Shown here: in pieces, positions 27,701 to 36,045 of the stretch | How positions within the stretch are numbered: position 1 is the stretch's first letter | Layout of the letters: every line of letters starts with the position of its first letter | Assembly (NCBI GenBank): GCA_038850735.1 | Contig: JAWCLO010000001.1 | Location: forward strand, 142,138 to 206,137 | Source of the DNA: Methanomassiliicoccales archaeon | GTDB lineage: Archaea > Thermoplasmatota > Thermoplasmata > Methanomassiliicoccales > JACIVX01 | Length of the DNA: 64,000 nucleotides | Direction: 5' to 3' | The notes under the pieces: model-generated | What the model saw: only the letters and a program-made list of their open reading frames with translations | What the model was told of the DNA's origin: nothing | The model's database searches: none | Program-made: the position numbers and the translations under genes

Positions 27701-30025
27701 TTCTCGCATAATGGGTTTGGTGCGCTCATTATTAATTCGATTGGTATCAAGATCAGCAATTGTTCATTTCATCACAATCTTTTTGGAATAAGATCTATAA
27801 ACAGCGCTGATTGCTTCTTTTTCAGAAATGACTTTTGCATGAATGAAATAAGCGCAATGGATAATGGTAACAATCACTACAATCTAGAATATCCCCTAGG
27901 AGGTAACTATTGGGATGACTACAGGGAATTAGATCTCAAAAGTGGGCCACAACAAAACATAAATGGGAGTGATGGCATAGGTGATACTCCCAAATATATC
28001 TCAGGCGGATTATGTGCTGACCAATATCCATTTCTCACTCCGCTAACAGATGCATCTGCTCCTCCAATAGTATCCTTTTTTTGGTCTCCCTCGGAACCCA
28101 CCACTTTTGAAATCGTAAGATTTTTCGATGAATCGACAGACCATGATGGGACCATTGTGAACTGGACATGGGATTTCGGAGATGGGGTCTTTTCATACGA
28201 CAGAAATCCCATGCATATCTATTCGCGAAGTGGAGTTTACAATGTTACATTAAGAGTGCGAGATAACGAGGCAATCGAAGTCTTTGAAATCGAAAAAGTC
28301 AAAATTAGAAACACTCCTCCCGTAGCGGATTTCTCATATAGCCCCGATTCCCCTCGGATGAATGAGACTGTCGTTTTTGCACAACGCTCCTATGACCTAG
28401 ATGGATATATTGAGGCATTCACATGGGATTTTGGCGATGGTGGTAATTCTACTAATCCTTCACCGATTCATGTTTATCAGAAAAGAGGCGTGTACAATGT
28501 GACACTATCTGTAATGGACAATGATGGTGAATCTTCATTCTTGGTGAGGGCAATAGCAGTCGGCAATGTGAAACCTGTGGCAAGAATTAACTGCTCTTCG
28601 TTCAAGGCAACTATTAACAATGCCATCCAATTCATAGATGAATCATTTGATATCGATGGAACAGTAATTAAAAGATCGTGGGATTTTGGCGACGGTTCAA
28701 CCTCGATTGACAAGAACCCCCTTCACCTATACTCAGCAAAAGGGATTTTCTGCGTAACACTCACTGTTTGGGACGATATGGGTGCAAGCAACACGAGTGG
28801 ATTAATCGTATCAATCGAGAACCTCCCACCATCCGCGCTCTTTTCCTGGTTTCCTGAGTCACCCTGTGGCGGAGCTGATGTTTTTTTTATTGACAAATCA
28901 TATGATCCAGATGGATACATAACTAGTTATTATTGGGAATTTGGAGATGGCATATCCTCATCATTGAGGAATCCATCGCATCGATACAATAGACCAGGCG
29001 AATTCGTGATTTACCTCACAGTTGTTGACGATTCAGGTGCTCAATCAAAAATCAATTTTACTATAACTGTGAAGAACTCGCCGCCAATTGCTCAATTCGA
29101 AATCGACCCATTGGATGCGAAGAGCTTACAGCCAATTCACTTCTACGATTTCTCAATAGACCCAGATGGTTACATCATAGAGTGGAAATGGTCGTTTGGC
29201 GATGGAACTTATAGCTCTGAAAGAAATTCTACACATGTTTATCTTTCTCCAGGAAGATATGAAATCACGCTATTTGTCAAAGACGATCTTGGCAGGACCA
29301 ATTCCTCATTTTCTGAAATCATCGTACGCAACCTTCCTCCCGTCTGCGATTTTGGTTGGCAAATAATCGATATGAAACATCCAACAACAATCACATTCAC
29401 CGACTTGAGTTACGATCCGGACGGTTTGATCACTTCTTACAAATGGCATTTTGGCGACGGATCAACATCACTTGATGCCACTCCAATACACACATATTCA
29501 AAGGAAGGAGAGTACAGAGTCCGATTGACGATTACAGATAATTTCAATGAATCTCGATTTCTTGAGCAATTAGTACAAGTAAAAATACCAGATTTGATTA
29601 TTTTTTCAGCGATCGAGATCTTTCCGAATTACCCAGAGAGAGGAGAGGATATCAGTATTACAGTTTATGTAAGGAATGCTGGTATTTACGATCTGCATAA
29701 CATTTCGCTGTCGTTTATGGTGGACGATTATGTCTTCAGAGAATTGAGAATCAACATGCAGGCAAACGATACAAGAGCGATAGTTGTAACCTGGACTTCA
29801 ACTGAAGGGGCGCATTTCCTGAAGATCACCGTAGACGGCGAAAACGCAGTCGCTGAGATCTCGGAGTTCAATAATGTTGTATCAACCAGAATAATTGTGA
29901 AGCCTGGCACGGAGATAGCATCTTACAGATTAGAGGTGTGGCATGTCCTGATAGCAGCAACTAGTTTTTTGATTCTATTCGCATTTATATATACATTTAA
30001 ACGGAAAGGTAAAGGAAAAAAATAA
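24716..30025 (+). CDS. Giant surface protein: C25 peptidase, beta-helix, six PKD domains, CARDB, membrane anchor
   Basis: A 1,769-residue exported protein. A signal peptide (about residues 1-24) is followed by a prodomain and a peptidase C25 (gingipain-like) domain at about 240-625. The catalytic His is in LNHIGHGSV (near 488) and the Cys in YTQACDVGAFD (near 518). An acidic Asp/Gly-rich loop near 365-385 may bind calcium. An adhesion-like domain leads to a parallel beta-helix (about 730-1060) with many N-glycosylation sequons. Six PKD domains (about 1117-1623), each with a W-x-FGDG core, and one CARDB domain follow. One membrane span (near 1742-1761) ends in KRKGKGKK. ATG 24716, with AGGAG ten bases upstream, is preferred over an upstream TTG. 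Confidence 0.88.
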   Translation: MKLGLANPLCALLAVLILFTGLNAPGTNDHVVSTDVVSKNLEVTIDLGQYEVWTATLDVNEHMNDVFWKVNEYGIMFPCKSINILLPPDAIFLDYRYETVSPIWIRQNSWATNFGKIYPINDTNKYELKESLPAVLARLPGVQVEFGGVHRLEGLPVATFCVCPVSFELTNNSVIFSKMMKIRCILESINVERDDRNENILGWISDDLRQRIENPDMLDRYFDPYSTYLPAKNLDTSEYVIITDENMKGAFLTLKEWKESRGSVNPRLRNLTTRIVTVEWIKSSRVFWGDPESHSEHGNDTQTKIRNFIKFAHYNWATKYVLLGGDDELLPCRKVFVKNGLYQAQIPADIYYAGLDGEWDNDGDGVYGEGDGDGGGANGEEADLLAEVYVGRAPVSTVYEAHNFVSKTIAYETSQCDDWLNRIVLVGNKLDNYPTWGGDYKDEVAESTFPASDPDLDILRLYERDRSFSTYALTNAINQGIHILNHIGHGSVTSFADLDINDVRALTNNRYFLLYTQACDVGAFDLEKGGETDSIVEHFVAGTHGAFAAIANSRYGWYTQGSTEGPSQKFDIEFFDSIFNERIRNLGHALADSKEDLLAAVASTGPYRWAYMSLNLLGDPETEVHFVESRSHDIAITGIQCDECYVGEKCNITAIVTNLGSNTEFNLPIELIVDGELIAANFLNLSPQSSSILSFSWTCNMYSPVLIQIRANATFDKWKANDEMSSWCIPTLKIKENYSILNENVTLSCNVLVEETGQFYVENSTIMFSWNRTHEFTILVCGMFVVENSKLTTGGFAFYSISTTGNSDVSFLNSTIRGFSSCSGRSGIEIEGSLIINHCILESPDGSVNINNTSHAVVANTIILGSENGISMSNSTGSAILNITSEVKLTGIEIKNSSGIAVIGCVISGSSFGIVLSYSKNLSLIDNKVSNNKYDFIIYGSSRDHFIHNLSGNFITSGPLTYLYEEKNKEFNPDKLESGAFIIIDCTNLSIESFTFSHNGFGALIINSIGIKISNCSFHHNLFGIRSINSADCFFFRNDFCMNEISAMDNGNNHYNLEYPLGGNYWDDYRELDLKSGPQQNINGSDGIGDTPKYISGGLCADQYPFLTPLTDASAPPIVSFFWSPSEPTTFEIVRFFDESTDHDGTIVNWTWDFGDGVFSYDRNPMHIYSRSGVYNVTLRVRDNEAIEVFEIEKVKIRNTPPVADFSYSPDSPRMNETVVFAQRSYDLDGYIEAFTWDFGDGGNSTNPSPIHVYQKRGVYNVTLSVMDNDGESSFLVRAIAVGNVKPVARINCSSFKATINNAIQFIDESFDIDGTVIKRSWDFGDGSTSIDKNPLHLYSAKGIFCVTLTVWDDMGASNTSGLIVSIENLPPSALFSWFPESPCGGADVFFIDKSYDPDGYITSYYWEFGDGISSSLRNPSHRYNRPGEFVIYLTVVDDSGAQSKINFTITVKNSPPIAQFEIDPLDAKSLQPIHFYDFSIDPDGYIIEWKWSFGDGTYSSERNSTHVYLSPGRYEITLFVKDDLGRTNSSFSEIIVRNLPPVCDFGWQIIDMKHPTTITFTDLSYDPDGLITSYKWHFGDGSTSLDATPIHTYSKEGEYRVRLTITDNFNESRFLEQLVQVKIPDLIIFSAIEIFPNYPERGEDISITVYVRNAGIYDLHNISLSFMVDDYVFRELRINMQANDTRAIVVTWTSTEGAHFLKITVDGENAVAEISEFNNVVSTRIIVKPGTEIASYRLEVWHVLIAATSFLILFAFIYTFKRKGKGKK

Positions 30026-30121
30026 CGTATACCTTTAAAGAATGCCCAAATCTTATTCTTTATCTAATATTTCTATATGAATAAGACTTCATTCAGTATT
30101 CTAGCGTAAGAAAATACCCAG

Positions 30122-30214
30122 CGCCCCGGCCGGGATTTGAACCCGAGTCCCGGGCTTTCTGTTTCCTCGGCGGAAACGACAGGCCCGGATGATAGGCCAC
30201 TACACTACCGGGGC
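30122..30214 (-). tRNA. tRNA-Asp (GTC) with a 20-base intron
   Basis: Acceptor stem GCCCCGG/CCGGGGC, T-loop TTCAAAT and discriminator G, all fitting tRNA-Asp. The anticodon-loop region is 20 bases too long. It folds into a canonical bulge-helix-bulge: outer stem CGGGC/GCCCG, central helix CTGT/ACAG, three-base bulges CGT and AAA, distal helix TTCC/GGAA. Cleavage two bases into each bulge removes 30157-30176 and leaves loop CTGTCGA with anticodon GTC, the intron lying at the usual 37/38 site. Exons are 30177-30214 and 30122-30156. CCA is not encoded. An A/T-rich element about 30 bases upstream on the minus strand may be its box A. Confidence 0.93.
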
Positions 30215-30288
30215 ATCGTGCAGAAAACCCACAATAAGTATGATATATTTATCCCTTAGGTCAACCGTATGTGCAAGTGCCCGTTATA

Positions 30289-30304
30289 GTTTCCCGTTGG
30301 AAAC
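30289..30304 (+). repeat. Perfect hairpin in the leader of the CBS-ParB gene
   Basis: GTTTCC, loop CGTT, GGAAAC. The same GTTTCC/GGAAAC stem occurs in the tRNA-Asp gene 120 bases away (30161-30177). There is no T run after it, so it is not an obvious terminator. Confidence 0.35.
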
Positions 30305-30367
30305 GCTAAAAGAGGCTGCACAATCACATGACGCGGGTATGTATGCACAAATCATGGGCTGATTAAA

Positions 30368-31165
30368 ATGGATAAGAAAATCAAGGTTGAAGACTACATG
30401 ATAAGAAATGTTGTGTCTTTACCTCCAGACATCAGTGTAGAAGAGGCAACAAAGAGATTGATTTCGACGGAATTTCATGGATTACCAGTCTCAGAAAATG
30501 GAAAGCTTGTTGGTTTCATCACGGCTAAAGAATTGCTTAGAGCAGCATCCAAGCCGGCGGCGAGAATAAAAGACATCATCAGAAAGGGAACAATCAGCGT
30601 ACCACCAGAGATGGATATCGATGATGCTGCGAGAATTCTTTTCAGATATGGTCTGAGAAATCTACCAGTAGTGGACAAAGAAGGCAAACTAATAGGAATG
30701 ATTTCAAACATCGATATCGTCAGATCTCATATCGAACGCGCCACGCCTAGTAAGGTGATGATGATCAAGGCTTTCCTCGAATCAAAGCACAAAATTAGAA
30801 TCAACGTGAAGAGGAGAGTTATACCCATTGAATCCTTGCGGCCTACTCAGCACGAGGTTTATGCGGATGAACTTCGAGGGCGTCAATATGAAATCAAGAG
30901 AGGGCTCGTTGAGCCAATTATCGTTGTGCAGAAGAAGGATCACTACCTGCTTATTGATGGACATCATCGGGTTTTGGCAGCAAAGGCCATGGGAGTCAGG
31001 CAGTTCACAGCATTCGTTCTTGAGCCGAGCATCGATGTTGAGCTGGGCCTTGAGAAAACAGCCACTGGAAGAGGATTATTTACAATGGATGATGTGAAAA
31101 TAATTGAAGGGTCTCACCATCCTCTCGTCGAAGTAACGACACGATTACTCCAGGAGGGAGGTTAA
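30368..31165 (+). CDS. CBS-pair protein with a ParB/sulfiredoxin-fold domain (candidate serine kinase)
   Basis: 265 residues. Two CBS domains (about 1-120; KVEDYMIRNVVSLPPDISVEEA and IRKGTISVPPEMDIDDAARIL) form a nucleotide-sensing pair. A ParB/Srx-like domain (about 150-265) has LLIDGHHRVLAAKAMG. The DGHHR motif is shared by ParB, sulfiredoxin and SerK, the ADP-dependent free-serine kinase characterised in Thermococcus, whose relatives are often labelled ParB-like. No HTH DNA-binding region of a true ParB is present, so partitioning is unlikely. The kinase role, with CBS domains sensing adenylates, is inference. It converges on the PEP synthase gene. Confidence 0.8.
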   Translation: MDKKIKVEDYMIRNVVSLPPDISVEEATKRLISTEFHGLPVSENGKLVGFITAKELLRAASKPAARIKDIIRKGTISVPPEMDIDDAARILFRYGLRNLPVVDKEGKLIGMISNIDIVRSHIERATPSKVMMIKAFLESKHKIRINVKRRVIPIESLRPTQHEVYADELRGRQYEIKRGLVEPIIVVQKKDHYLLIDGHHRVLAAKAMGVRQFTAFVLEPSIDVELGLEKTATGRGLFTMDDVKIIEGSHHPLVEVTTRLLQEGG

Positions 31166-31203
31166 TCCCCATTGAAGTCAGTTTCTGATGGGTTTCTATT
31201 TCT

Positions 31204-33537
31204 TCATTTCCTGATCGATTCCAATATGATCTTTTGTTCAACCTGGGCCACCAAACTGATTGTATCAATAACTGTATCAGGATTGAGGCTTATGCTGTCA
31301 ATTCCCTGGCGAACAAGAAATTCCGTAAACTCAGGGTACACGGAAGGAGCTTGTCCGCAAATCGAAACGGTCTTTCCTTTTTTGTGCGCTGCCCCTATCA
31401 AATGAGCAATGGCCCTCTTGATCGCTTCATTCCTCTCATCAAAATACCCCATTTTTCCGAGAATATCTGAGTCCCTGTCTGCACCCATGATGAGCTGAGT
31501 TAGATCATTGCTTCCGATTGAAAAGCCGTCACAGTAATCTGCAAATTCATCCGCCATGAAGATGTTGCAAGGAACTTCTGCCATAAGGTAAAGCTTGAGA
31601 TCATTGCCACGTTCGAGTCCTATCTCTTCCATCATTTTATTGATTTTCTTTAACTCTTCAACGGTTCTGACGAAGGGAAGCATTATCCAAATATTTTTCA
31701 GACCCATTTCTTCTCTCACTTTCTTAATAGCCAGCAATTCGAGTTTGAATGCTTCTCGGTACTGCTCAGAAACGTACCTAGAACAACCTCGCCATCCGAT
31801 CATCGGATTCGATTCGTGAGGTTCGAATTTTTCCCCACCTTTCATTTCGCGATACTCGTTTGTCTTAAAATCGGATGTTCTTACAAGAACGGGTCTCGGA
31901 TAAAATGCCCGCCCTACAATCGATATGCCCTCGGCGAGTTTTTCGACGAATTCATTGGCCCGACCCTGCTCCATCATCGCAAGAGGATGTTCATTGATAT
32001 AGCTGGTGAATATGAATTCAATCCTCATTAGACCCACGCCCTGAACTGGTAATTTTGAGTATTCTTCTGCTTTCTGAGGTACGCCTATATTCACTAGGAT
32101 CTTTGTTCCAGTTATGGGAACAGGCCTTCCAATCTGGGACGTCAATTGAACTTCCTTTTTTTCACTCAATGATACTGCTCCTTCATAAACTACGCCCATC
32201 TTTCCATCTACAGTAACGATCATCCCATTTTTGAGCACCTTTGTCGCGTTATTTGCACCAACGACGCATGGTATCCCCAGTTCACGGGCAACAATCGCAG
32301 CATGGCAAGTCATTCCACCCTCATCAGTCACAATAGCAGAAGCCCTTGCCATTGCTGGAACCATATCTGGAGTTGTCATAACGGTGACAAGAACGTCACC
32401 GTCCTTCACAACGTCAAGACTCATCGTCTCCTCATATATCCTTACAGGTCCCTGCGCTACACCGGGACTTGCTGCCAATCCCCTCACAAGAACCTTTTGA
32501 CCCGATATTTCCACTTCGACTTGTTCTTGCATCGAACCAGCTCCGGTAATTTCCTCCTCAACGCTTCCTGTTACTGAGGCAAGCGTAGTAACAGGTCTTG
32601 CCTGCACTATATAGATCCTGCCTCTTTCAATACACCACTCGATATCCATCGGTGTATTATAATGCAGCTCGATCTGTCTTCCAATCTCAGCAAGAGTGAG
32701 AATCTGCTCATCTGAGAGTTTCTGGATTGATGCCATTTCCTCACTTACATCTTGCTTCTTACTTTCTCCATTATCACCTTTTACAAGCTTCCACGTCTGC
32801 TTTGCCACGCGCTTATTTATGATCTTCCTGTGAAACTTATCGACAACATATGTATCTGGTGTGACCCTTCCTCCAACCATCGCTTCTCCTAGGCCGTAAC
32901 CAGCCTCTATGATAATATGTGGAAGCTCAGAATTTGGATCCACAGTAAACATTATCCCAGAGACTTCCGAGTTAACCATTTTCTGGACGACGACTGCGAG
33001 CTTAACTTGGTCATGAGCGAATCCTTTGCTCACTCGATACGCAATCGCCCTAGGGGTAAAAAGCGATGACCAGCATTTCTTGACTTTATCAAGAAGCTCT
33101 TCAGATCCGCTTACATTCAAGAACGTATCCTGCTGCCCTGCGAAACTCGCCGTCGGAAGATCCTCAGCAGTTGCACTCGAACGCACTGCAACCGAACACT
33201 CGAAACTCTCCTTTTTGATAAGTCTCTTATATGCTGCCAAGATTTCCTCTGAAAGATCCCTCGGAATGGCCGCCTCATCGAATGCATTTCTAATTTTATG
33301 TGAAACATCTTGCAGATTCTTGTCATCTGAGATATTTAGATGTGACAGTGCAGATTCAATTATTGTCATAAGACTGTTCACTTCAACAAAATAGTCAAAA
33401 GCCTCCGTCGTTAGAACAAATCCTGGGGGGACATTGAAACCAGCGTTTACTAATTCCCCTAAGTTCGCTGCCTTTCCACCTGCTATGTTGATATCTTTTG
33501 ATGTAAGTTCCGATATATCCAATATCCTCGCAGCCAT
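31204..33537 (-). CDS. ppsA: Phosphoenolpyruvate synthase (pyruvate, water dikinase)
   Basis: Converts pyruvate, ATP and water to PEP, AMP and phosphate, the gluconeogenic entry step. The 777-residue protein has the usual three domains. The N-terminal ATP-binding part contains GGKAANLGEL and VAVRSSATAEDLPTASFAGQQDTFLN. The swivelling phosphohistidine domain has GGMTCHAAIVARELGIPCVVGA. The C-terminal PEP/pyruvate barrel has the SIGSNDLTQL and GKTVSICGQAPS segments. It is divergent from the 2-oxoacid:ferredoxin oxidoreductase operon, an arrangement that suggests joint control of acetyl-CoA to PEP flux. Confidence 0.95.
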   Translation of the reverse strand: MAARILDISELTSKDINIAGGKAANLGELVNAGFNVPPGFVLTTEAFDYFVEVNSLMTIIESALSHLNISDDKNLQDVSHKIRNAFDEAAIPRDLSEEILAAYKRLIKKESFECSVAVRSSATAEDLPTASFAGQQDTFLNVSGSEELLDKVKKCWSSLFTPRAIAYRVSKGFAHDQVKLAVVVQKMVNSEVSGIMFTVDPNSELPHIIIEAGYGLGEAMVGGRVTPDTYVVDKFHRKIINKRVAKQTWKLVKGDNGESKKQDVSEEMASIQKLSDEQILTLAEIGRQIELHYNTPMDIEWCIERGRIYIVQARPVTTLASVTGSVEEEITGAGSMQEQVEVEISGQKVLVRGLAASPGVAQGPVRIYEETMSLDVVKDGDVLVTVMTTPDMVPAMARASAIVTDEGGMTCHAAIVARELGIPCVVGANNATKVLKNGMIVTVDGKMGVVYEGAVSLSEKKEVQLTSQIGRPVPITGTKILVNIGVPQKAEEYSKLPVQGVGLMRIEFIFTSYINEHPLAMMEQGRANEFVEKLAEGISIVGRAFYPRPVLVRTSDFKTNEYREMKGGEKFEPHESNPMIGWRGCSRYVSEQYREAFKLELLAIKKVREEMGLKNIWIMLPFVRTVEELKKINKMMEEIGLERGNDLKLYLMAEVPCNIFMADEFADYCDGFSIGSNDLTQLIMGADRDSDILGKMGYFDERNEAIKRAIAHLIGAAHKKGKTVSICGQAPSVYPEFTEFLVRQGIDSISLNPDTVIDTISLVAQVEQKIILESIRK

Positions 33538-34013
33538 TCCATTCCCTACCTCATTTCGTGGGCAGCCATCCGTTATCTGCCTCTGGGAACTTGTATAGTG
33601 TTATCCCGTTTAAATCCTGCGGTTTTTTCGAGGAGCAATTACCAAATGATGAGTAAGGATCGTGGTTATCGAAGCATAATAGCGAAATCCAAGAAACAAT
33701 GCCTGTCAACATAAATTGGGCTAAATCTCGCAAATCTCAAAGCAAAAGAGTGTTCACCTGTATGCAACGTGAATACTAGACGAGCCGACTGCCAACTCCT
33801 TGGCGCAAAGAATCGAAGGAACCCATTTTATGAGAAATGAAGAGACAAGTATCTGAGGTGTCAATCCCCAAATGTTTTTTGACCGATTAGTGAAGTCGGT
33901 CGTTAAATGTTCGAATACTCTTTCACGAAAGACGACTATTTGAAAATCAAAGGGAATTGAAATAGGGAAATAGAATAATATATTGTAACATCATGACGCG
34001 TCGGGTGTAATAG
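33538..34013. promoter_or_regulatory. Divergent control region between ppsA and the por operon
   Basis: No gene is evident in these 476 bases. AATATATT at 33977-33984 is a good box A for the oxidoreductase operon, about 30 bases before its first ATG. GACCGA (33881-33886) and TCGGTC (33896-33901) make a short inverted repeat next to a T6 run. Confidence 0.4.
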
Positions 34014-34598
34014 ATGTCATCAGCGCATCAACACATAAATAGGATGGTAGAAATTCGATGGCACGGAAGAGGAGGCCAAGGAATCGTGACGGCAAATGAA
34101 ATCTTAGCTGGTGCAGCTCTTCTCGAGGGCAAATACATCAAGGCTTTCCCCGAATTCGGACCAGAAAGAATGGGGGCACCGATCAGGGCATTTGCGAGGA
34201 TTTCAGATAAACCGATAACTATTCACAGTCAAGTGTATCATCCAGATTTTGTCGTCGTTGTTGACTCAACGCTTCTAGGACAAATAGATGTAACTGAAGG
34301 ATTGAAGCCGGATGGTGCGATCATTGCGAATTATTCAGAATCTCCAGAGAAATTGAAAACGATCATCGGTGGCAATTTTGAAGTACACACTGTTGACGCG
34401 ACGAGAATAGCCATGGAAGAAATTGGAAGACCACTGGCAAACACAGCAATGCTTGGGGCACTTTCGAAAATAACTCGTGTGGTAGCTCTTGAAAGTGTCG
34501 TGAAAGAGTTGCAGCGCAAATTTTCTGGAAAATTCACGTCAGAGGTTACTTCGAAGAACATCAGAAGCGTAGAAAGGGCATATAACGAGGTGGTATGA
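34014..34598 (+). CDS. porC: Pyruvate/2-oxoacid:ferredoxin oxidoreductase, gamma subunit
   Basis: Gamma subunit of the four-subunit enzyme that splits a 2-oxoacid to acyl-CoA, CO2 and reduced ferredoxin. The family signature RWHGRGGQGIVTANE stands at the N-terminus, followed by FPEFGPERMGAPIRAF. ATG 34014 has GGTG seven bases upstream; the internal ATG 34044 (MVEIRWHGRGGQ) matches many homologs and is an alternative. The gene overlaps the delta-subunit gene by four bases. Gene order gamma-delta-alpha-beta is the classic archaeal POR/VOR arrangement. Pyruvate is the likely substrate given the adjacent PEP synthase, but branched 2-oxoacids are possible. Confidence 0.92.
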   Translation: MSSAHQHINRMVEIRWHGRGGQGIVTANEILAGAALLEGKYIKAFPEFGPERMGAPIRAFARISDKPITIHSQVYHPDFVVVVDSTLLGQIDVTEGLKPDGAIIANYSESPEKLKTIIGGNFEVHTVDATRIAMEEIGRPLANTAMLGALSKITRVVALESVVKELQRKFSGKFTSEVTSKNIRSVERAYNEVV

Positions 34599-34885
34599 TG
34601 GCAGATTCTGAGGCAAAGGCTAAGGATCTTCCAGAGGGTGGAATTATTGAAGAGGCGGGAAGCGCTAGAAAATACAAGACAGGAGATTGGCGCTCTCAGA
34701 AGCCTGAGGTTGACAAAGAGAAATGCATAAACTGCCTTTGGTGCTGGGTATATTGTCCCGATAATTGCGTACTTGTTGAGGAGGGTAAAATGGTTGGATT
34801 TCGATACTCCCACTGCAAGGGATGTGGAATCTGTGCGAATGAATGTCCTAAAAAGGCAATCACGATGAAAAGGGAGGGAAAATAA
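34595..34885 (+). CDS. porD: Pyruvate/2-oxoacid:ferredoxin oxidoreductase, delta subunit
   Basis: Ferredoxin-like subunit of 96 residues that carries two 4Fe-4S clusters and passes electrons to external ferredoxin. The cluster motifs are CINCLWCWVYCPDNC and CKGCGICANECPKKA. The GDWRSQKPEVDKEKC lead is usual for the family. It overlaps the gamma gene (ATGA) and abuts the alpha gene (TAATG). Confidence 0.94.
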   Translation: MMADSEAKAKDLPEGGIIEEAGSARKYKTGDWRSQKPEVDKEKCINCLWCWVYCPDNCVLVEEGKMVGFRYSHCKGCGICANECPKKAITMKREGK

Positions 34886-36045
34886 TGCAAACCGTAGCAA
34901 TGAACGGCGATCAGGCAATCGCCTATGCTTGGAAGCAAATCAATCCAGATGTTGTTGCTGCTTATCCAATTACTCCTCAGACGATCATTGTTGAGGCATT
35001 TTCAGAGTATGTTGCTGATGGATTGGTAGATACTGAATTCGTTTGCGCTGAGTCCGAGCACAGTGCACTGAGTCTTTGCATCGGTGCGGCAGCTGCTGGC
35101 GCAAGAACTTGCACCGCCACGGCTTCTGCAGGGCTCGCATTTATGTGGGAAATGCTTTACATTGCAGCTTCGATGAGATTGCCAATTGTCATGGCCGTTG
35201 CAAATAGGGCGCTCAGCGGGCCTATTAATATACACTGCGATCACAGCGATGCCATGGGCGCACGGGATTCTGGATGGCTTCAGATGTTTAGTGAGAATGC
35301 ACAGGAGGCGTATGACAATTCAATCATGGCATTCAAGATAGCCGAACATCTGGACCTTCGGCTTCCAGTTATGACAAATCTAGATGGATTTGTAACAACG
35401 CATTCTCTTGAGAATCTGAAACTGCTTGAGGATGAAGTAGTGAAAGGATTTGTAGGCGAATACAAACCGATCAAGCCACTATTAGATTATAGAAACCCAG
35501 TAACCTACGGACCCTTTGATCCTCCAGATTTTTACTTCGAGCATAAATATCAGCAGGTTGCCGCTATGGGGCGTGCACTCAAGGTGATTAAACAAGTTTC
35601 GGAAGACTATGCAAAGACAAGCGGTCGATACTATGACATTCTTGAGCCATATCACGTAGATGATGCTGATTTTGTGGTCATGGCAGCAGGATCAACTGCC
35701 GGCACACTTAAGGGTGTGGTTGATGAACTTAGGGCAGAAGGTATGAAGGTAGGAAGTCTAAAACTCCGAGTATTTAGGCCTTTTCCGGCGAATGAAATCG
35801 CTAAAATGTTAGAAGGAAAGAAAGCAGTTGCGATTCTTGATCGGGCGGTAAGCTTCGGAGCAGCTGGTCCAATTTTCCCAGAAGTTAGATCTGCTCTATA
35901 TGACTCACGCGATAAACCGAAGTTGGTCAACTATATCTACGGACTTGGTGGCAGAGACGTTTCCATGGATGAATTAAAGTCTGTGTACAAGGCATTAGCC
36001 AAGAATCAGGCCGAACTCATTAACTATTTGGGGGTGAGAATCTGA
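34885..36045 (+). CDS. porA: Pyruvate/2-oxoacid:ferredoxin oxidoreductase, alpha subunit
   Basis: Alpha subunit, 386 residues. The conserved start MNGDQAIAYAWKQINPDVVAAYPITPQT and the ESEHSALSLCIGAAAAGARTCTATASAGLAFM segment form part of the thiamine-diphosphate and CoA-binding face. SGPINIHCDHSDAMGARDSGWLQMFSEN is the usual middle signature. Its stop TGA (36043-36045) overlaps the proposed CTG start of the beta subunit. Confidence 0.94.
   Translation: MQTVAMNGDQAIAYAWKQINPDVVAAYPITPQTIIVEAFSEYVADGLVDTEFVCAESEHSALSLCIGAAAAGARTCTATASAGLAFMWEMLYIAASMRLPIVMAVANRALSGPINIHCDHSDAMGARDSGWLQMFSENAQEAYDNSIMAFKIAEHLDLRLPVMTNLDGFVTTHSLENLKLLEDEVVKGFVGEYKPIKPLLDYRNPVTYGPFDPPDFYFEHKYQQVAAMGRALKVIKQVSEDYAKTSGRYYDILEPYHVDDADFVVMAAGSTAGTLKGVVDELRAEGMKVGSLKLRVFRPFPANEIAKMLEGKKAVAILDRAVSFGAAGPIFPEVRSALYDSRDKPKLVNYIYGLGGRDVSMDELKSVYKALAKNQAELINYLGVRI

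Noticed and set aside
30368-31165. Chromosome partition (ParB) gene or replication origin marker
   Set aside because: There is no HTH or dimerisation region of ParB, no parA neighbour and no cluster of parS-like repeats.
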